Assembly: GCF_900142005.1 (NCBI RefSeq)
Contig: NZ_FQZL01000004.1
Span: forward strand, 1-64,000
Length of the DNA stretch: 64,000 nucleotides
Origin: Dethiosulfatibacter aminovorans DSM 17477
GTDB lineage: Bacteria; Bacillota; Clostridia; Tissierellales; Dethiosulfatibacteraceae
Direction: 5' to 3'
Each line of letters begins with the position of its first letter. Position 1 is the stretch's first letter. Of this stretch, positions 8,224-18,380 are shown piece after piece. The notes under the pieces are model-generated. The model had not been told where the DNA came from, searched no databases, and was given only the letters and a program-made list of their open reading frames with translations. The position numbers and the translations under genes are program-made.

Positions 8224-8820
8224 TTATCTCAAACCGTCTTCGAATTTAGCAGTTTCTATTGTAAGTCCGCCAACTCTTGGATGAGGTCTTCCGCAGTTTG
8301 TGATTACAAGACCCAGTACTATTTCATTAGCCATTGGAGCATCGGGAATTCTTATTTCCATTGAATCGAAATGAGTACGGATGAACGCTGCATCCTTATG
8401 GTTTAATCCGATGTCTAAAGACGTGCCCATTGTTCCTACTTTCTTGTTTGAAGGAATAAGAGCAAGACCTCTTACAATTGCCTGTCTGAAAGGCTTTCCA
8501 AGTTTTGGATGCATAATTGCGGCAGCATGCTCCAGTTCACCGTTTGCACCTACTATTGCACCTTTACCGTATGACTCTACTTCTTCAGGCTTAAGTCCTG
8601 CAGCGGCAAGTCCCTTTTCCACCATGATTGGAGCTATGTATGCTCCCCAATCTGAAAGGAATTCCAAATCGTCAACATATTTTCCAGCAAATGGATTCTC
8701 TATTACAGCGCATATTGCAACTCTCTTATGCTGATTTCCTTCTATTTCTTTTCCACCGTCGCTGTTTATTTCCTCAACATTTGTATAAAATTTTCTGATT
8801 TTAATATCTTTAACATCCAT
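8224..8820 (-). CDS. PF06684 'amino acid synthesis' family protein, role unknown
   Basis: 198 residues. I recognise the family named AA_synth (formerly DUF1185) from stretches such as AICAVIENPFAGKY, GKGAIVGANGELEHAAAIMHPKLG and ALIPSNKKVGTMGTSLDI. No enzymatic function is established for the family that I can name; it is soluble and has no cysteine-based motif. AGGAG precedes the ATG by 8 bases. It is the last gene of the nicotinate operon, 19 bases after the UPF0280 gene. A part in handling a reactive intermediate such as 2-formylglutarate is possible but is only a guess from position. Confidence 0.75.
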   Translation of the reverse strand: MDVKDIKIRKFYTNVEEINSDGGKEIEGNQHKRVAICAVIENPFAGKYVDDLEFLSDWGAYIAPIMVEKGLAAAGLKPEEVESYGKGAIVGANGELEHAAAIMHPKLGKPFRQAIVRGLALIPSNKKVGTMGTSLDIGLNHKDAAFIRTHFDSMEIRIPDAPMANEIVLGLVITNCGRPHPRVGGLTIETAKFEDGLR

Positions 8821-8839
8821 TTTGTACTCTCCTGTAGTT

Positions 8840-9667
8840 TTATTTTATTACTGCAATCCCTTCAGGGATTGTCAATATATCCTTTTCAAGCACTATTGCA
8901 GCACCTGTGATTATAGAATTTTCAACCAATCCTTCTGCAGCTTCAAATCCATTAAGCAACGCCATAAGTTTCTTTTGTCTATCAATTTTGCCTACTTTTA
9001 CAGTTATCAAATGCCCCGGTATATCTGTTCCTTCATCAATCTCTTCAGCCGGCACCCTTATGATATTGGGGTCATCCACATTGGTCATATTTCCAAGATA
9101 AGTTGCACACACATCAGCAACCGAAGCCTTTTGTCCAAGGGCTACTGCCTTTGTGGCTATTCCTTTAGTGAAGCTTCTTCCTCCCAGACCGCTTGTACAT
9201 ATTCCTTCAATCTTCATTTCTGGAGTTATTTCAATCCTGAGTCCCTGAGTAAGGTCTTCAATCGGAATTCCAACAATGAATGACTTGCCTGTCAAGTCTT
9301 TGAGTGCAATGTCTCCTCCATTGTTAACTATGACTCTTTCTCCTCCATACTTCAATGCCCGTTCAAGGGCATATTCGGAAAAGGAACCTGCCACTGCTGC
9401 CAGGGGGCTGAAAGAACTGTCCCCTAATAGATTTACTGCAGATATCATCTTGTTCAATACAAGCGGATATTCACCCATTACTCTATAGCTTTCATGGGAT
9501 TTTATTATTTTCATATATACCAGCATTCTATTGAATTGTTCAATCAGGTCCTGTGCAACTTTTTCGGCGATTTTCACCTGTCCCTTGCCATTGGTCCTTA
9601 TATCAATAACCATCTGGATGGGACCATAGTCTAGAAAGGTCCTGCTTTCATCAAGGATCTGAAGCAT
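8840..9667 (-). CDS. UPF0280 family (ApbE-like) protein, role unknown
   Basis: 275 residues of the UPF0280/COG2122 family, distantly related to the flavin transferase ApbE. Characteristic stretches are SPLAAVAGSFSEYALE (about 85-100), VNNGGDIAL (113-121) and ICTSGLGGRSFTKGIA (157-171). Its ATG lies 2 bases after the hnr stop codon, with only a weak ribosome site inside the hnr end, which suggests translational coupling. ApbE relatives modify proteins with FMN or bind flavin, so a role in maturing the flavin- or Fe-S-containing Hnr is a reasonable inference without direct support. Confidence 0.75.
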   Translation of the reverse strand: MLQILDESRTFLDYGPIQMVIDIRTNGKGQVKIAEKVAQDLIEQFNRMLVYMKIIKSHESYRVMGEYPLVLNKMISAVNLLGDSSFSPLAAVAGSFSEYALERALKYGGERVIVNNGGDIALKDLTGKSFIVGIPIEDLTQGLRIEITPEMKIEGICTSGLGGRSFTKGIATKAVALGQKASVADVCATYLGNMTNVDDPNIIRVPAEEIDEGTDIPGHLITVKVGKIDRQKKLMALLNGFEAAEGLVENSIITGAAIVLEKDILTIPEGIAVIK

Positions 9668-9671
9668 AATT

Positions 9672-11186
9672 CTAAAGTCCCAGTTCTTTCATTACTTCTT
9701 TTTTGCTTCTTATGCTGGCAACATGTCCGCCAAGCTCTTCATACTTCTCTCTTGTCATTGTATATTCAACTGGTGCAACTGTCGCAGGCGTCGGTACCCA
9801 AGTTGTAGATTCCTCAACCATTTTCGATACATCAACCATGAAGTTGATTCCTCCACCAGGCAGTATGAACGCAGGCGCACCAGCTACAGTCATATTTATC
9901 TCTTCATTGTGGACCGCATCAGAAAGCTTTTTGGGGAAGTTAACAGCTCCAGCTCTTGCACTTCCTCCTGTTCCTCCAGTGTAGATTACCGAAGTCTTCG
10001 ACACTTCACAGGTTTCCTTTATAAGATTGACAGCATCCATTACTTCCTGAGTCATGTCAACGGACTCAACAGAACCGTCAGCTTTTACAGCAAAAAGGGC
10101 AGCCTTTTGTCCGGTGGTTTCCGTTACCAATATTTTCATACCTTCTTTTGCAAGGTTCATATCCACAGAAACTATGGCATCTCTTGGATTCATAACTTCA
10201 GTACCACCCCAGCCGTGGCCGTGTACACCAAAGTATCTTCCAACTGTAGACTTTGTTCCAAATGGAACAACTCCGCTGTACTTCATTCCAACGTCTGCTC
10301 CAGCCATATGCTCAGACAAAAGTCCTATAACATGATAGTCAAGTATTACAGCTTCATCAACGACTTCAGAAAATCTCTTGGCAAACATACCTATGGTAGC
10401 ACTTCCGCAACCAACTCTCATAAGCTTCTCTTCCTGTCCGTCGATTATAGGAGCGTGACCTTGCTGAATTTCAAGTTTACTTCCCTGATCAACCTTAAGA
10501 GTCACTCTTCTGCCGTTTGCAAGGTCTACAATCGTCTTTGCAACTATGAACCCGTCATTACCGTTGCTTAGAAGGTTTGCACCACCGATTGTAAGCATCT
10601 TTGAACCATATTCCTCGGTAGTAACCATACCAACAAGCTTTCCATCTCTTTTTACCTTTGCTCCTTCTTCACCGATATGGAGGTTTGTGTCAAGCTTGAC
10701 CTTTACGCCACTATAGCTAAGGGGTGCTTCAGTAACGACAGTCACAACGTCTACGCCTTCCACCTTCTCCTGTACTATGTACGGAGCCGGTCTGCAGCAC
10801 GGATAGTTTGTTCCTCCTCCAACAGCAGTTATCAAGGGCTTGTATGGAAGGTTTCTTATTGCCGGTTCATTTGTTATTGCCTCAACTACAAGCTTTCTGT
10901 TTCTTTCAAGTGTTCCATTGTTGTTTGTGTATCTTTTACAGGCACCTGTCTGCCCTACAGGTATTGAGCACCTTACAGGACAGTGAGTGCATGTTTCATT
11001 TGCACTGTCCTTTTCTCCAACAGTTTTTTCTATTGCATCTACAGGGCATACCCTTGAACAGATTCCACAGCTTACGCATGCATCATTTGTTGCAGCTTTT
11101 TTGTCTGTTACTTTAATAGCATCCAGGGGACAATTTTTTTCACAAAGCTTGCACCCTATGCATTTTTCCAAATCAATATTTATCAT
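9672..11186 (-). CDS. hnr: 6-Hydroxynicotinate reductase
   Basis: 504 residues. The N-terminus holds two ferredoxin-type 4Fe-4S motifs, CIGCKLCEKNCP (about 9-20) and CVSCGICSRVCP (37-48), followed by further cysteines in THCPVRCSIPVGQTGACKR, and a large unique domain rich in glycine. This layout and the neighbours match Hnr of E. barkeri, which reduces 6-hydroxynicotinate to 1,4,5,6-tetrahydro-6-oxonicotinate with low-potential electrons. AGGAG is 7 bases before the ATG. It lies directly downstream of ena and is followed by the UPF0280 gene after 4 bases. Confidence 0.93.
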   Translation of the reverse strand: MINIDLEKCIGCKLCEKNCPLDAIKVTDKKAATNDACVSCGICSRVCPVDAIEKTVGEKDSANETCTHCPVRCSIPVGQTGACKRYTNNNGTLERNRKLVVEAITNEPAIRNLPYKPLITAVGGGTNYPCCRPAPYIVQEKVEGVDVVTVVTEAPLSYSGVKVKLDTNLHIGEEGAKVKRDGKLVGMVTTEEYGSKMLTIGGANLLSNGNDGFIVAKTIVDLANGRRVTLKVDQGSKLEIQQGHAPIIDGQEEKLMRVGCGSATIGMFAKRFSEVVDEAVILDYHVIGLLSEHMAGADVGMKYSGVVPFGTKSTVGRYFGVHGHGWGGTEVMNPRDAIVSVDMNLAKEGMKILVTETTGQKAALFAVKADGSVESVDMTQEVMDAVNLIKETCEVSKTSVIYTGGTGGSARAGAVNFPKKLSDAVHNEEINMTVAGAPAFILPGGGINFMVDVSKMVEESTTWVPTPATVAPVEYTMTREKYEELGGHVASIRSKKEVMKELGL

Positions 11187-11201
11187 TTGCTTGCTCCTAA
11201 A

Positions 11202-12365
11202 TTAAACTATTGACGGCTGTCTGGTTGCCGGTGGTGTATTTTTGCTTTTCTTGACTACAACATTTCCATCAACAATAACAAATGCAATACCCGGAAGGTC
11301 TCCTACTTCCAGTGCCTCCAAAGCATCTTTTCCGGCAGAACCCATAGGTGCATCCATTATTACAAAGTCAGCTTCTCTTCCCGCTTCAATTTTTCCTCTG
11401 TTCAGCTTGAACTTGTCAGCATTGTTTCCAGTTCCTATGCAGATTGCTTCTGCAGCCGAAACACCTTCACAGCATGATGCAAGGTATGACATGGTTCTTA
11501 TCTGACTTAGAGGTATAACTCCTGTGCCGGAAGGGGCATCAGTTCCCATAAGAATCCTGTTTAATTGGCCTTTCTCTGCAAGCCTCTCCGCAACATGTTT
11601 AAGTATTCTAAAGTTTCCGCACTGGATAACCTCAAGGCTCAGTTCGGTTTCATCTATCAACTTGTCTACTTCCTCTACAGGTATTGAAGTAGGTCCGCCG
11701 TTTATATGCGAAACAACATCAGGATCAGTAGCAATTACGTCATTGGCTGATATTGAACTGCTGCCTGGAATGCTTGTTCCACCTGTATGCATCATTACTG
11801 TCATTCCATTTTCCTTGGCCCATTTGACCATAGGCGCTGCATCTTCAGGCTTCTTTACTGTACCAAGACCGACTTCACCAACTACATCAACACCTTCAGC
11901 CGCAAGCTCCTTAAAATCTTCCTCTATGAGTCCCTGCTCAAGAATGAGTGAACCTCCATGGAACTTTGCTCCACCTGGCTTGAAATTCATTGAGCTTTTC
12001 TTTCCCAATACTGCCAGAGCCTTTGTACCTGCTCTGTCCTTTGGTCTTCCTGGAGTATGGGGCTCACCCGCAGATATGAAGGTTGTTATTCCACCGTGTA
12101 CCGAGCTTTCCATGAATCCGACAATACTTTGTCTAGGTGAAAAATCTCCCAAAACAGGGTGTACATGAGTGTCTATTATACCGGGAATAAGTGTGGTACC
12201 GTTTGCATCAATAACACTTTCGGCAGTATATTTTTTCTCAATCTCCACTCCACCTACTTCCTTAATCACACCATTCTCTACTACTACTGTATTTGCATCC
12301 AATATTGGATTCTTGATATCTCCCGAGACCATTGTTCCAATATTTTTAATAATTAATACTGACAT
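11202..12365 (-). CDS. ena: Enamidase (tetrahydro-6-oxonicotinate amidohydrolase)
   Basis: About 387 residues of the amidohydrolase superfamily, close in sequence to E. barkeri enamidase. Metal-ligand motifs are IDTHVHP near residue 63, MMHTGGTSIPGSSS, VVSHINGGPT and MGTDAPSGTG. It hydrolyses the cyclic amide of 1,4,5,6-tetrahydro-6-oxonicotinate to 2-formylglutarate and ammonium. The ATG at 12365 (MSVLIIKN) has GGAGG 5 bases upstream; an upstream in-frame TTG at 12377 overlaps that ribosome site and is rejected. The 158-base gap to dml shows no clear terminator, so it is probably co-transcribed with dml. Confidence 0.94.
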   Translation of the reverse strand: MSVLIIKNIGTMVSGDIKNPILDANTVVVENGVIKEVGGVEIEKKYTAESVIDANGTTLIPGIIDTHVHPVLGDFSPRQSIVGFMESSVHGGITTFISAGEPHTPGRPKDRAGTKALAVLGKKSSMNFKPGGAKFHGGSLILEQGLIEEDFKELAAEGVDVVGEVGLGTVKKPEDAAPMVKWAKENGMTVMMHTGGTSIPGSSSISANDVIATDPDVVSHINGGPTSIPVEEVDKLIDETELSLEVIQCGNFRILKHVAERLAEKGQLNRILMGTDAPSGTGVIPLSQIRTMSYLASCCEGVSAAEAICIGTGNNADKFKLNRGKIEAGREADFVIMDAPMGSAGKDALEALEVGDLPGIAFVIVDGNVVVKKSKNTPPATRQPSIV

Positions 12366-12535
12366 AAAAACCTCCAAATATATTTTAAAAAATCCAGCAT
12401 CCCATCATATTTTAATCCTGTCATTTTCATATCCCGACTCAATACTGCCATTCACTGTTCTGCAGTCTATTTGCAATATCGGGCAGGATGATCATTTCAT
12501 TTATTCGGTGAACAATCAAGGATGCCAAAAATTTC

Positions 12536-13399
12536 CTACTTAATAAATTTCTTTCCCATCGCGTTATATTCTTCAAGTCCTATAAGCTTGTTGAAATCAG
12601 GGAATTCAATCATCTCATTCATCATTCCTTCAGTTGTATCCTTTTCCATCAATTCCTTCATAAGCTTCTGCATCATGAATGCAGTGACATATGTCGATGC
12701 TGTAGGCCAGATTACAAGGTTGTAACCAAGGTCTTGCAATTTTGCATTTGTGAATAAAGGAGTTCTTCCACCTTCAACCATATTTGCCAAAGTTGGTGCT
12801 TTTATTTCCTTGTTCAGGATCTCCATTTCTTCTTCAGCTTCCAGTGACTCAAGGAAAATTATGTCCGCCCCTGCAGCTTCGTAGGCTTTAACTCTTTTAA
12901 GCGCTTCTTCGAAACCGTGATTTGTTCTTGCATCTGTTCTTGCAATAATAAGCATATTTTCATCTGTTCTAGCTTCTCTGGCAGCTTCAATTTTTCCAAC
13001 CATTTCTTCCATAGGGACAACTTGTCTTCCAAGCATGTGCCCGCATCTCTTAGGTGCCACCTGATCTTCAAGCTGTATGGCAGCCACTCCTGCCTTCTCA
13101 TAAAGTTCTACAGTTCTCATTACGCTTAGTGCATTTCCAAATCCAGTATCCGCATCTGCAATTACAGGAACATCTACTGCACTTACAAATTTCGCAGCCC
13201 TGTCAACCATTTCTGTAAGGGTCAAAAGACCTACATCAGGCTTTCCAAGCGCACTTGCAGCCTGTCCATATCCTGTCATATAAACAGCTTTGAATCCCGC
13301 CTGTTCTATAACTCTTGCCGTGAGCACATCATGAGCTCCCGGCGCTACCAAAATTTCCTTTGCTTCCAACATTTTCTTCAATTCAACTCTTGCATTCAT
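12536..13399 (-). CDS. dml: 2,3-Dimethylmalate lyase
   Basis: 287 residues of the isocitrate lyase/PEP mutase family. Visible are the active-site loop EDQVAPKRCGHM (about 111-122), equal to the KKCGH/KRCGH signature with its catalytic Cys, and the metal-binding DADTGFGN (about 83-90). It cleaves 2,3-dimethylmalate to propionate and pyruvate, the last step of nicotinate fermentation. Methylisocitrate lyase is a close alternative by sequence alone, but the surrounding pathway decides. GGGAG is 6 bases before the ATG; it starts 21 bases after the mutL-like gene. Confidence 0.92.
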   Translation of the reverse strand: MNARVELKKMLEAKEILVAPGAHDVLTARVIEQAGFKAVYMTGYGQAASALGKPDVGLLTLTEMVDRAAKFVSAVDVPVIADADTGFGNALSVMRTVELYEKAGVAAIQLEDQVAPKRCGHMLGRQVVPMEEMVGKIEAAREARTDENMLIIARTDARTNHGFEEALKRVKAYEAAGADIIFLESLEAEEEMEILNKEIKAPTLANMVEGGRTPLFTNAKLQDLGYNLVIWPTASTYVTAFMMQKLMKELMEKDTTEGMMNEMIEFPDFNKLIGLEEYNAMGKKFIK

Positions 13400-13420
13400 T
13401 TTAATCTCCCGAATAATTTA

Positions 13421-14842
13421 TTATTTTTCTGCCAAAAATTTCCTTTTCAAGACTTCCATGGCATAATCCTTGTCCTGCTCCATTATATTTCCTGCTGCAA
13501 AAAGCAGATAATCCTTGTCGATGATGATTTTTGGATTTTTAGGAAGCAACGACATGTTTCTATCTTTCAAGGCTTCTCTTATGATAGCCTTGCTTTTCTC
13601 TTCATCATTATGTGAAAATATACCGCCGACACCTATGACAAGATCTACATTTCTCAAGTCTCTTCCAATAGGCATTCCGGTATTATATCCTTTGAAGGCG
13701 TCCGCTTCCGATGCATATCTTCCTGCATGCCTTTTCAAGGCAACTTCCACTGCAGTCTCTGCAAGGAGAGTATCGAAAAGCTCTTCTCTTTCATTTGATG
13801 CCAGATGAGACGGATTTTCCTCAACCATTTCACAATACTCTTCAAACTCATGAACCATTTCTGCAGTATTAAGATTTCTTTTTTCAAGTATTATCCTTGA
13901 ATCAACTGCATCTATAATTCCTACGGCGCTTATCCTCAATCCAAGATTTCCTTCAACGGTCCTGTAAGACATCTGCTTCTCATTTGTTACTACAAGGCCT
14001 CTTTCCTCTGCATCAAGCTCTTCCATCTGGGGAATCACAGAATGTATGTCCGTAGTGGCCCCGCCAAGGTCGACTATTACAAGTTCTCCTATTCCTTCGG
14101 TCTTGTAGGTTCCCTTGGCAAGAAGCTCTGCTGCCATGAGGACCGCTCCAGGCGTTGGAATGATCTTATCATTGGTTATTACCTGCTGCAGAGCATTAAG
14201 TCCTTCAGCCTTGGTAATCTCCTTGATGAATTCCATATGAATTGCTTCTCTTGCTTCCTTCACCCGCAACTCGTGTATTGTAGGCATGATATTGGGTACT
14301 CTGATGTGATTGATGTTTCCAGCCTTGAGAATTTTGGCTACTTTCCTCTGTGCATTGAGATTACCCGCTATGACAACTACCGCATTTGTTTCACTTTGAA
14401 CAATCAGTTCGGCATTTTCAATTATTGATTTTTCATCTCCGCCATCGGTTCCTCCGGCAAGAAGTATTATGTCAGGGCTTATTTCCTTTAAAACCTGAAC
14501 CCGAAAATCAGCAGGATCCTCATTTGACAGGATTTCAAGTATCTTGGACCCTGAATTCATTGCCACTTCCTTTGCCGCCTTTGCAGTAACCCTCATCATG
14601 TAACCAATGGCAACCATTCTTAGACCTCCTGCAGCACTGCTTGAAGACAGCACGAATTCAGCCTCTATTTTCTCTTCGTCAAGACTTTCCTTCATCAAAT
14701 CAAGTCCGTTCTTTATGCCTGAATATACATTTTTTACAGTGGTTGGCGACTGAACTGTAGCCACCAACTCACTGTTTCTGAACAGTCTTTGTTTTGTATA
14801 GGTACTTCCTATATCAATTATATGAAAATCGTACCTTTCCAT
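13421..14842 (-). CDS. MutL/GlmL-family protein, B12 mutase accessory
   Basis: 473 residues of the ASKHA-fold family (PF13941) usually encoded beside glutamate mutase or other B12 mutases. It shows phosphate-binding IDIGSTYTK near residue 10, LLAGGTDGGDEKSI near 125, VIVDLGGATTDIHSV near 255 and VIGVGGIFSH near 405. The family probably helps reactivate or load cobalamin enzymes with ATP. Its place between mii and dml, in the operon of 2-methyleneglutarate mutase, indicates that Mgm is its client. GGAG is 7 bases before the ATG. Confidence 0.88.
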   Translation of the reverse strand: MERYDFHIIDIGSTYTKQRLFRNSELVATVQSPTTVKNVYSGIKNGLDLMKESLDEEKIEAEFVLSSSSAAGGLRMVAIGYMMRVTAKAAKEVAMNSGSKILEILSNEDPADFRVQVLKEISPDIILLAGGTDGGDEKSIIENAELIVQSETNAVVVIAGNLNAQRKVAKILKAGNINHIRVPNIMPTIHELRVKEAREAIHMEFIKEITKAEGLNALQQVITNDKIIPTPGAVLMAAELLAKGTYKTEGIGELVIVDLGGATTDIHSVIPQMEELDAEERGLVVTNEKQMSYRTVEGNLGLRISAVGIIDAVDSRIILEKRNLNTAEMVHEFEEYCEMVEENPSHLASNEREELFDTLLAETAVEVALKRHAGRYASEADAFKGYNTGMPIGRDLRNVDLVIGVGGIFSHNDEEKSKAIIREALKDRNMSLLPKNPKIIIDKDYLLFAAGNIMEQDKDYAMEVLKRKFLAEK

Positions 14843-14846
14843 TTAA

Positions 14847-16001
14847 TTACTCCCCGGCAGGTGTGTAACAGAAACCGTCCATTATTCTTCTTGCAGTCCT
14901 GTTTATGGCAGCTTTGTCAAGTATCCAGCCGTTGTCATCCTTGTGTGCCTCTACATCAATGGTGATTGTTCCTGATGGATGGCCGATTTTCAATATGCTT
15001 TCCTGTCCCTTGTTCTTTGCTTTCATTGCTTCATTTACCAGTGTTCCCTCAATTCTTGCTGCAGCGCCTGTACATATGGTACCTGTTCCGGCATAAGTCT
15101 TGTGGATTACCTGCATAAACATAAGTCTTGAAACAAAGTCTGTTGCATCTTCACCAATTTTTTTGTTAGAACCAAATGCCGTATAATCCTGTGATTCTGA
15201 TACAAATGCAACCATTGGGAATGCAGGTGCATTTTTAAGTGCATCATCAAGATCCTTTGCTGCTCCAATAATAATTGCGGCATTTCCTCTGATTTCTTCC
15301 AGAATGCCAAGTATTCTTTCATCCTTGTCTATCTGACTTGGTGTTTCTATTCCTGTAAGTCCCAAATCTTTTGCTCTTACGAATATAACCGGATTTGCAG
15401 CATCAACAAGTGAAAATTCAATCTCTCCGATTTCTGATATTGTCATCTTGTCAACAGGATTTCCAGTAGGAAGAAGCTTTCCTGTCTTTGAACCTGCAGT
15501 ATCGGAAAAATCTATTTCAATTTTCTGTCCTGTTCCAGGAACTCCTGCTATTGCATAGTCTCCATCCACTACTGCTATACCATCTTCCACCTTCACTGTC
15601 TCTACAAGAATCTTGCCGGTATTTGTATTGTGCACCCTTACTGTAGTGTAAGGCTCGGTAACTTCAACAAGTCCCTCGTCTACTGCATAAGGTCCTACCC
15701 CTGCAGAAATGTTGCCGCAGTTTCCTGAATAGTCGATTGTAGGAGCAACATATGATACCTGGCCGAATGTATAGTTAACATCGGCATCTTCTCTTGTGGA
15801 CTTTCCAATAATAGCCATCTTGCTTGTAAGGGGTTCAGCTCCTCCAAGCCCGTCTATCTGTCTTATATCAGGGCTTCCAAATATTCTGAGAATTCTGCTT
15901 GTTCTTTCAGCATCATCCTTTGGAAGAACTTCTTCATTTATGAATATACCCTTGCTCGTTCCTGCTCTCATTATTACTACACGTGTCTTGTCCTGCTTCA
16001 T
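14847..16001 (-). CDS. mii: 3-Methylitaconate delta-isomerase
   Basis: 384 residues of the PrpF/diaminopimelate epimerase-like fold family. It contains VIMRAGTSKGIF at residues 9-20 and SGNCGNISAGVGPYAV near residue 90, and GTGTICTGAAARIEGT near residue 305. In E. barkeri Mii converts (R)-3-methylitaconate to 2,3-dimethylmaleate by moving a double bond without cofactor. The gene follows mgm with 11 bases between them and has GGAGG 7 bases before the ATG. A PrpF-type aconitate isomerase would look similar, but the gene order fixes the assignment. Confidence 0.92.
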   Translation of the reverse strand: MKQDKTRVVIMRAGTSKGIFINEEVLPKDDAERTSRILRIFGSPDIRQIDGLGGAEPLTSKMAIIGKSTREDADVNYTFGQVSYVAPTIDYSGNCGNISAGVGPYAVDEGLVEVTEPYTTVRVHNTNTGKILVETVKVEDGIAVVDGDYAIAGVPGTGQKIEIDFSDTAGSKTGKLLPTGNPVDKMTISEIGEIEFSLVDAANPVIFVRAKDLGLTGIETPSQIDKDERILGILEEIRGNAAIIIGAAKDLDDALKNAPAFPMVAFVSESQDYTAFGSNKKIGEDATDFVSRLMFMQVIHKTYAGTGTICTGAAARIEGTLVNEAMKAKNKGQESILKIGHPSGTITIDVEAHKDDNGWILDKAAINRTARRIMDGFCYTPAGE

Positions 16002-16012
16002 GTCAGTACCTC

Positions 16013-17863
16013 CTACTTGTTTCCAAGTTTTTCATTTAATAAGTCTACTGTATCCTTGGGGTCTGTTCCTGGACCAAAGAATGCATCAACTCCTAAAAAT
16101 CCAGTTCCTTCTTCCTTAATCTTTTTCTCGAACATTTCATGCTCTTCTTCCTTTTCAGCAATTCTTCCACCGGCGAACAGTGCTACCTTGTCTCTGATTC
16201 CAAGTTCCTTTAGACGCTTGTCAACTCTTGGGAAAAGATCAACTCCAAGTCCAAGAAGATTGCTTATTCCTATTGCAGAAGCATTTGTTTCGGCTGCAAC
16301 CTCAGCTACCGTTTCAGGAAGGTTCATTCCTCTAAGGAATATAACTTCGTATCCAGCCTGCTCGATGGCTTCCTTTATCATATTAATTCCTACAACGTGT
16401 GCATCTGCTCCAACTGTAGCCATAACCACTTTTTCCTTGTAGATTATTGGTGCTCTTTCTTCCACCTTTACATCCGAATAGGATACAGGCATATATTTTT
16501 CGTCTACTCCCAGCGGAGTGTGTCCGTTAATATATCTTCTGATACCGTCAGTATCCCTGTGGGTCTTAACGAATCTCTTCAGGTCCCAGCCACCAGATCT
16601 TGGTGTATCAAGGATACCGCTTCTACCTGCTTCAACTATCAGGTCTATAAGCTCTGTATCTTCAAACTTGTTCCAGAAGTCTGCATTTACTTCCTCAACC
16701 TTGAGCATTTTGTCAAGCTTTAGCGCCGCAGTAAGAACTGCCATTGCTTCTTCCTGGATTTCAACTTTTCTCTTGTCAATTGCAGGGTCGTTTATTTCAA
16801 CCTTGTGTACATTTTCAAAAACGTTTTGAGACGCCCACATTGCCTTGGCCATGGATTCTCCTGTTGGTATTCCAACATTCTCTGCAGCCTTAGGTCTGTA
16901 GAAGTTCGCTCCTGCAAGCTTTGCGCTTAGAGCCATTCTCGCGAAATGTCCCTGCTCTGCAATAAGGTCTGCAGGAGGATTCTGGAATGTTTCAGGTACC
17001 GATATTATGAACTCGCTCCAAATAGATTCCCTGAATGCCTTAACAAGGGCAAGGTCCGCAATGAGGTTTATTCCAGCTACATTCATTTGAATTCCGCTAA
17101 GTGCAGGGTCCATTCCCGCCTTTACTGCAAGTCCTTCTGAAAGCATGCACATTGCCAGTGCCATTCCGTCTGTTCCCATGATGTTGTTGATATGCTTGTG
17201 GGTATCCAACTGTATGAACATATTGTTTTCAGCACAGATCTGTATAGCCTTGTATCCGCTTTCAACCTTCGTCCTGAAGTCGTGGATTCCCCTGCCTCCA
17301 AAATGGACGTGAACTACAGGACCTATATCCGTACCGTCAAATCCCGCAACAAGTGCATTAAGTACGTTCAGGTAAGTAGTGTCTCCGGTTGCGTTGATTC
17401 TCATCGGATGAACAGATCCGCCGCCTTTTTGCACATATTCTCTTTCTCCGGCAGGAGTGATTCCTCCCTTTCCCCTTGACTGTTCTATTAGCTCAAGTCC
17501 GTCCAGGGGATCGATATGTCTTGTTGCTTCAGAGTGTACGAAATGGAAAAATTTAACTCCAAGCTTTTCAGCCATTTTGTGCATTGCTTCAGACTCGTTC
17601 CATGTCTCTTCCGCCGAATTTCTTCCAAGTATAGGATTCATTACAGGTATGCCTGTTTCAGCAGCCTTTCTTCCAAGTTCAGATATCCTGTAACCGCTTC
17701 TTACTACTCCGCAAACCTCCCTTGGGTATGCATCAGGAAGGTCGTGAACCACTCCGTCTTCATCAGCCCAAGGCATCTTCACTCCAAATGCATCTTCGTA
17801 TGCTCTAATACGATCCATATTTTCTCTAATAATTCTTTCCGTGTTCGGTCTTTGTTTACTCAC
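16013..17863 (-). CDS. mgm: 2-Methyleneglutarate mutase (adenosylcobalamin)
   Basis: About 616 residues, near the 614 expected for the E. barkeri enzyme. The C-terminal 135 residues form a B12-binding domain with the base-off motif DAHVVG (about 487-492, His ligand) and ISNLLGLG. The N-terminal barrel resembles lysine/glutamate-mutase-type TIM barrels. It interconverts 2-methyleneglutarate and (R)-3-methylitaconate by a radical route. The GTG at 17863 lies 8 bases after AGAGG, better than GTG 17872 inside that site. It overlaps the end of dmdB by a few bases, so translation is coupled, and the MutL-like helper is encoded two genes downstream. Confidence 0.93.
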   Translation of the reverse strand: MSKQRPNTERIIRENMDRIRAYEDAFGVKMPWADEDGVVHDLPDAYPREVCGVVRSGYRISELGRKAAETGIPVMNPILGRNSAEETWNESEAMHKMAEKLGVKFFHFVHSEATRHIDPLDGLELIEQSRGKGGITPAGEREYVQKGGGSVHPMRINATGDTTYLNVLNALVAGFDGTDIGPVVHVHFGGRGIHDFRTKVESGYKAIQICAENNMFIQLDTHKHINNIMGTDGMALAMCMLSEGLAVKAGMDPALSGIQMNVAGINLIADLALVKAFRESIWSEFIISVPETFQNPPADLIAEQGHFARMALSAKLAGANFYRPKAAENVGIPTGESMAKAMWASQNVFENVHKVEINDPAIDKRKVEIQEEAMAVLTAALKLDKMLKVEEVNADFWNKFEDTELIDLIVEAGRSGILDTPRSGGWDLKRFVKTHRDTDGIRRYINGHTPLGVDEKYMPVSYSDVKVEERAPIIYKEKVVMATVGADAHVVGINMIKEAIEQAGYEVIFLRGMNLPETVAEVAAETNASAIGISNLLGLGVDLFPRVDKRLKELGIRDKVALFAGGRIAEKEEEHEMFEKKIKEEGTGFLGVDAFFGPGTDPKDTVDLLNEKLGNK

Positions 17864-18380
17864 TGATTTCACCTCTGTTAATTAGTTTTATTCTAACCTT
17901 GTTTATCAAGCCGCCCGCTTCCAATGTTTCAAAAGTCGTTTGTGAAAGCTTTGTTAACTTATATTTATTTTGAGATCTTAAATTGGTCAATATCGCATTT
18001 TCGACATCAAGCTCAAGCATATCTCCTTCCTTGTATTCCGCTTTTATCATTTCCATCGCATCCGTCACCATCACGGGCAACCCGATGTTAATGGAATTTT
18101 TTCTGAATATTCTTGCAAAGGAGCTTGATATAATGGCTCCCATTCCTGTGCTTTTAAGCGCCAAAGGTGCCTGTTCCCTTGAAGAACCGCATCCAAAATT
18201 GTCATCAGCCAATATTATGTCACCAGGTTGAACCCTTTCTGCAAAATCAGGTATGCTGCTCCCGCAAAGGGCAACCTTCTTAAGCTCTTCAGGCGGGTAA
18301 GACATGGCAAAACCCGGAAGCACCTGGTCAGTGTCTATGTTCTCTCCAAACAGGAATCCTCTTCCTACTATCTTTTCCAT
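17856..18380 (-). CDS. dmdB: Dimethylmaleate hydratase, small subunit
   Basis: About 174 residues of the LeuD/aconitase swivel-domain family, with [13 protein letters not shown] (about 12-24) and [17 protein letters not shown] (about 56-72). With DmdA it adds water to 2,3-dimethylmaleate to give 2,3-dimethylmalate. The ATG at 18380 shares its A with the TGA stop of dmdA and is preceded by GGAGGTG, so the longer reading frame to 18425 is rejected. Isopropylmalate or homoaconitate isomerase small subunits share this pattern; the operon decides. Confidence 0.92.
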   Translation of the reverse strand: MEKIVGRGFLFGENIDTDQVLPGFAMSYPPEELKKVALCGSSIPDFAERVQPGDIILADDNFGCGSSREQAPLALKSTGMGAIISSSFARIFRKNSINIGLPVMVTDAMEMIKAEYKEGDMLELDVENAILTNLRSQNKYKLTKLSQTTFETLEAGGLINKVRIKLINRGEISE

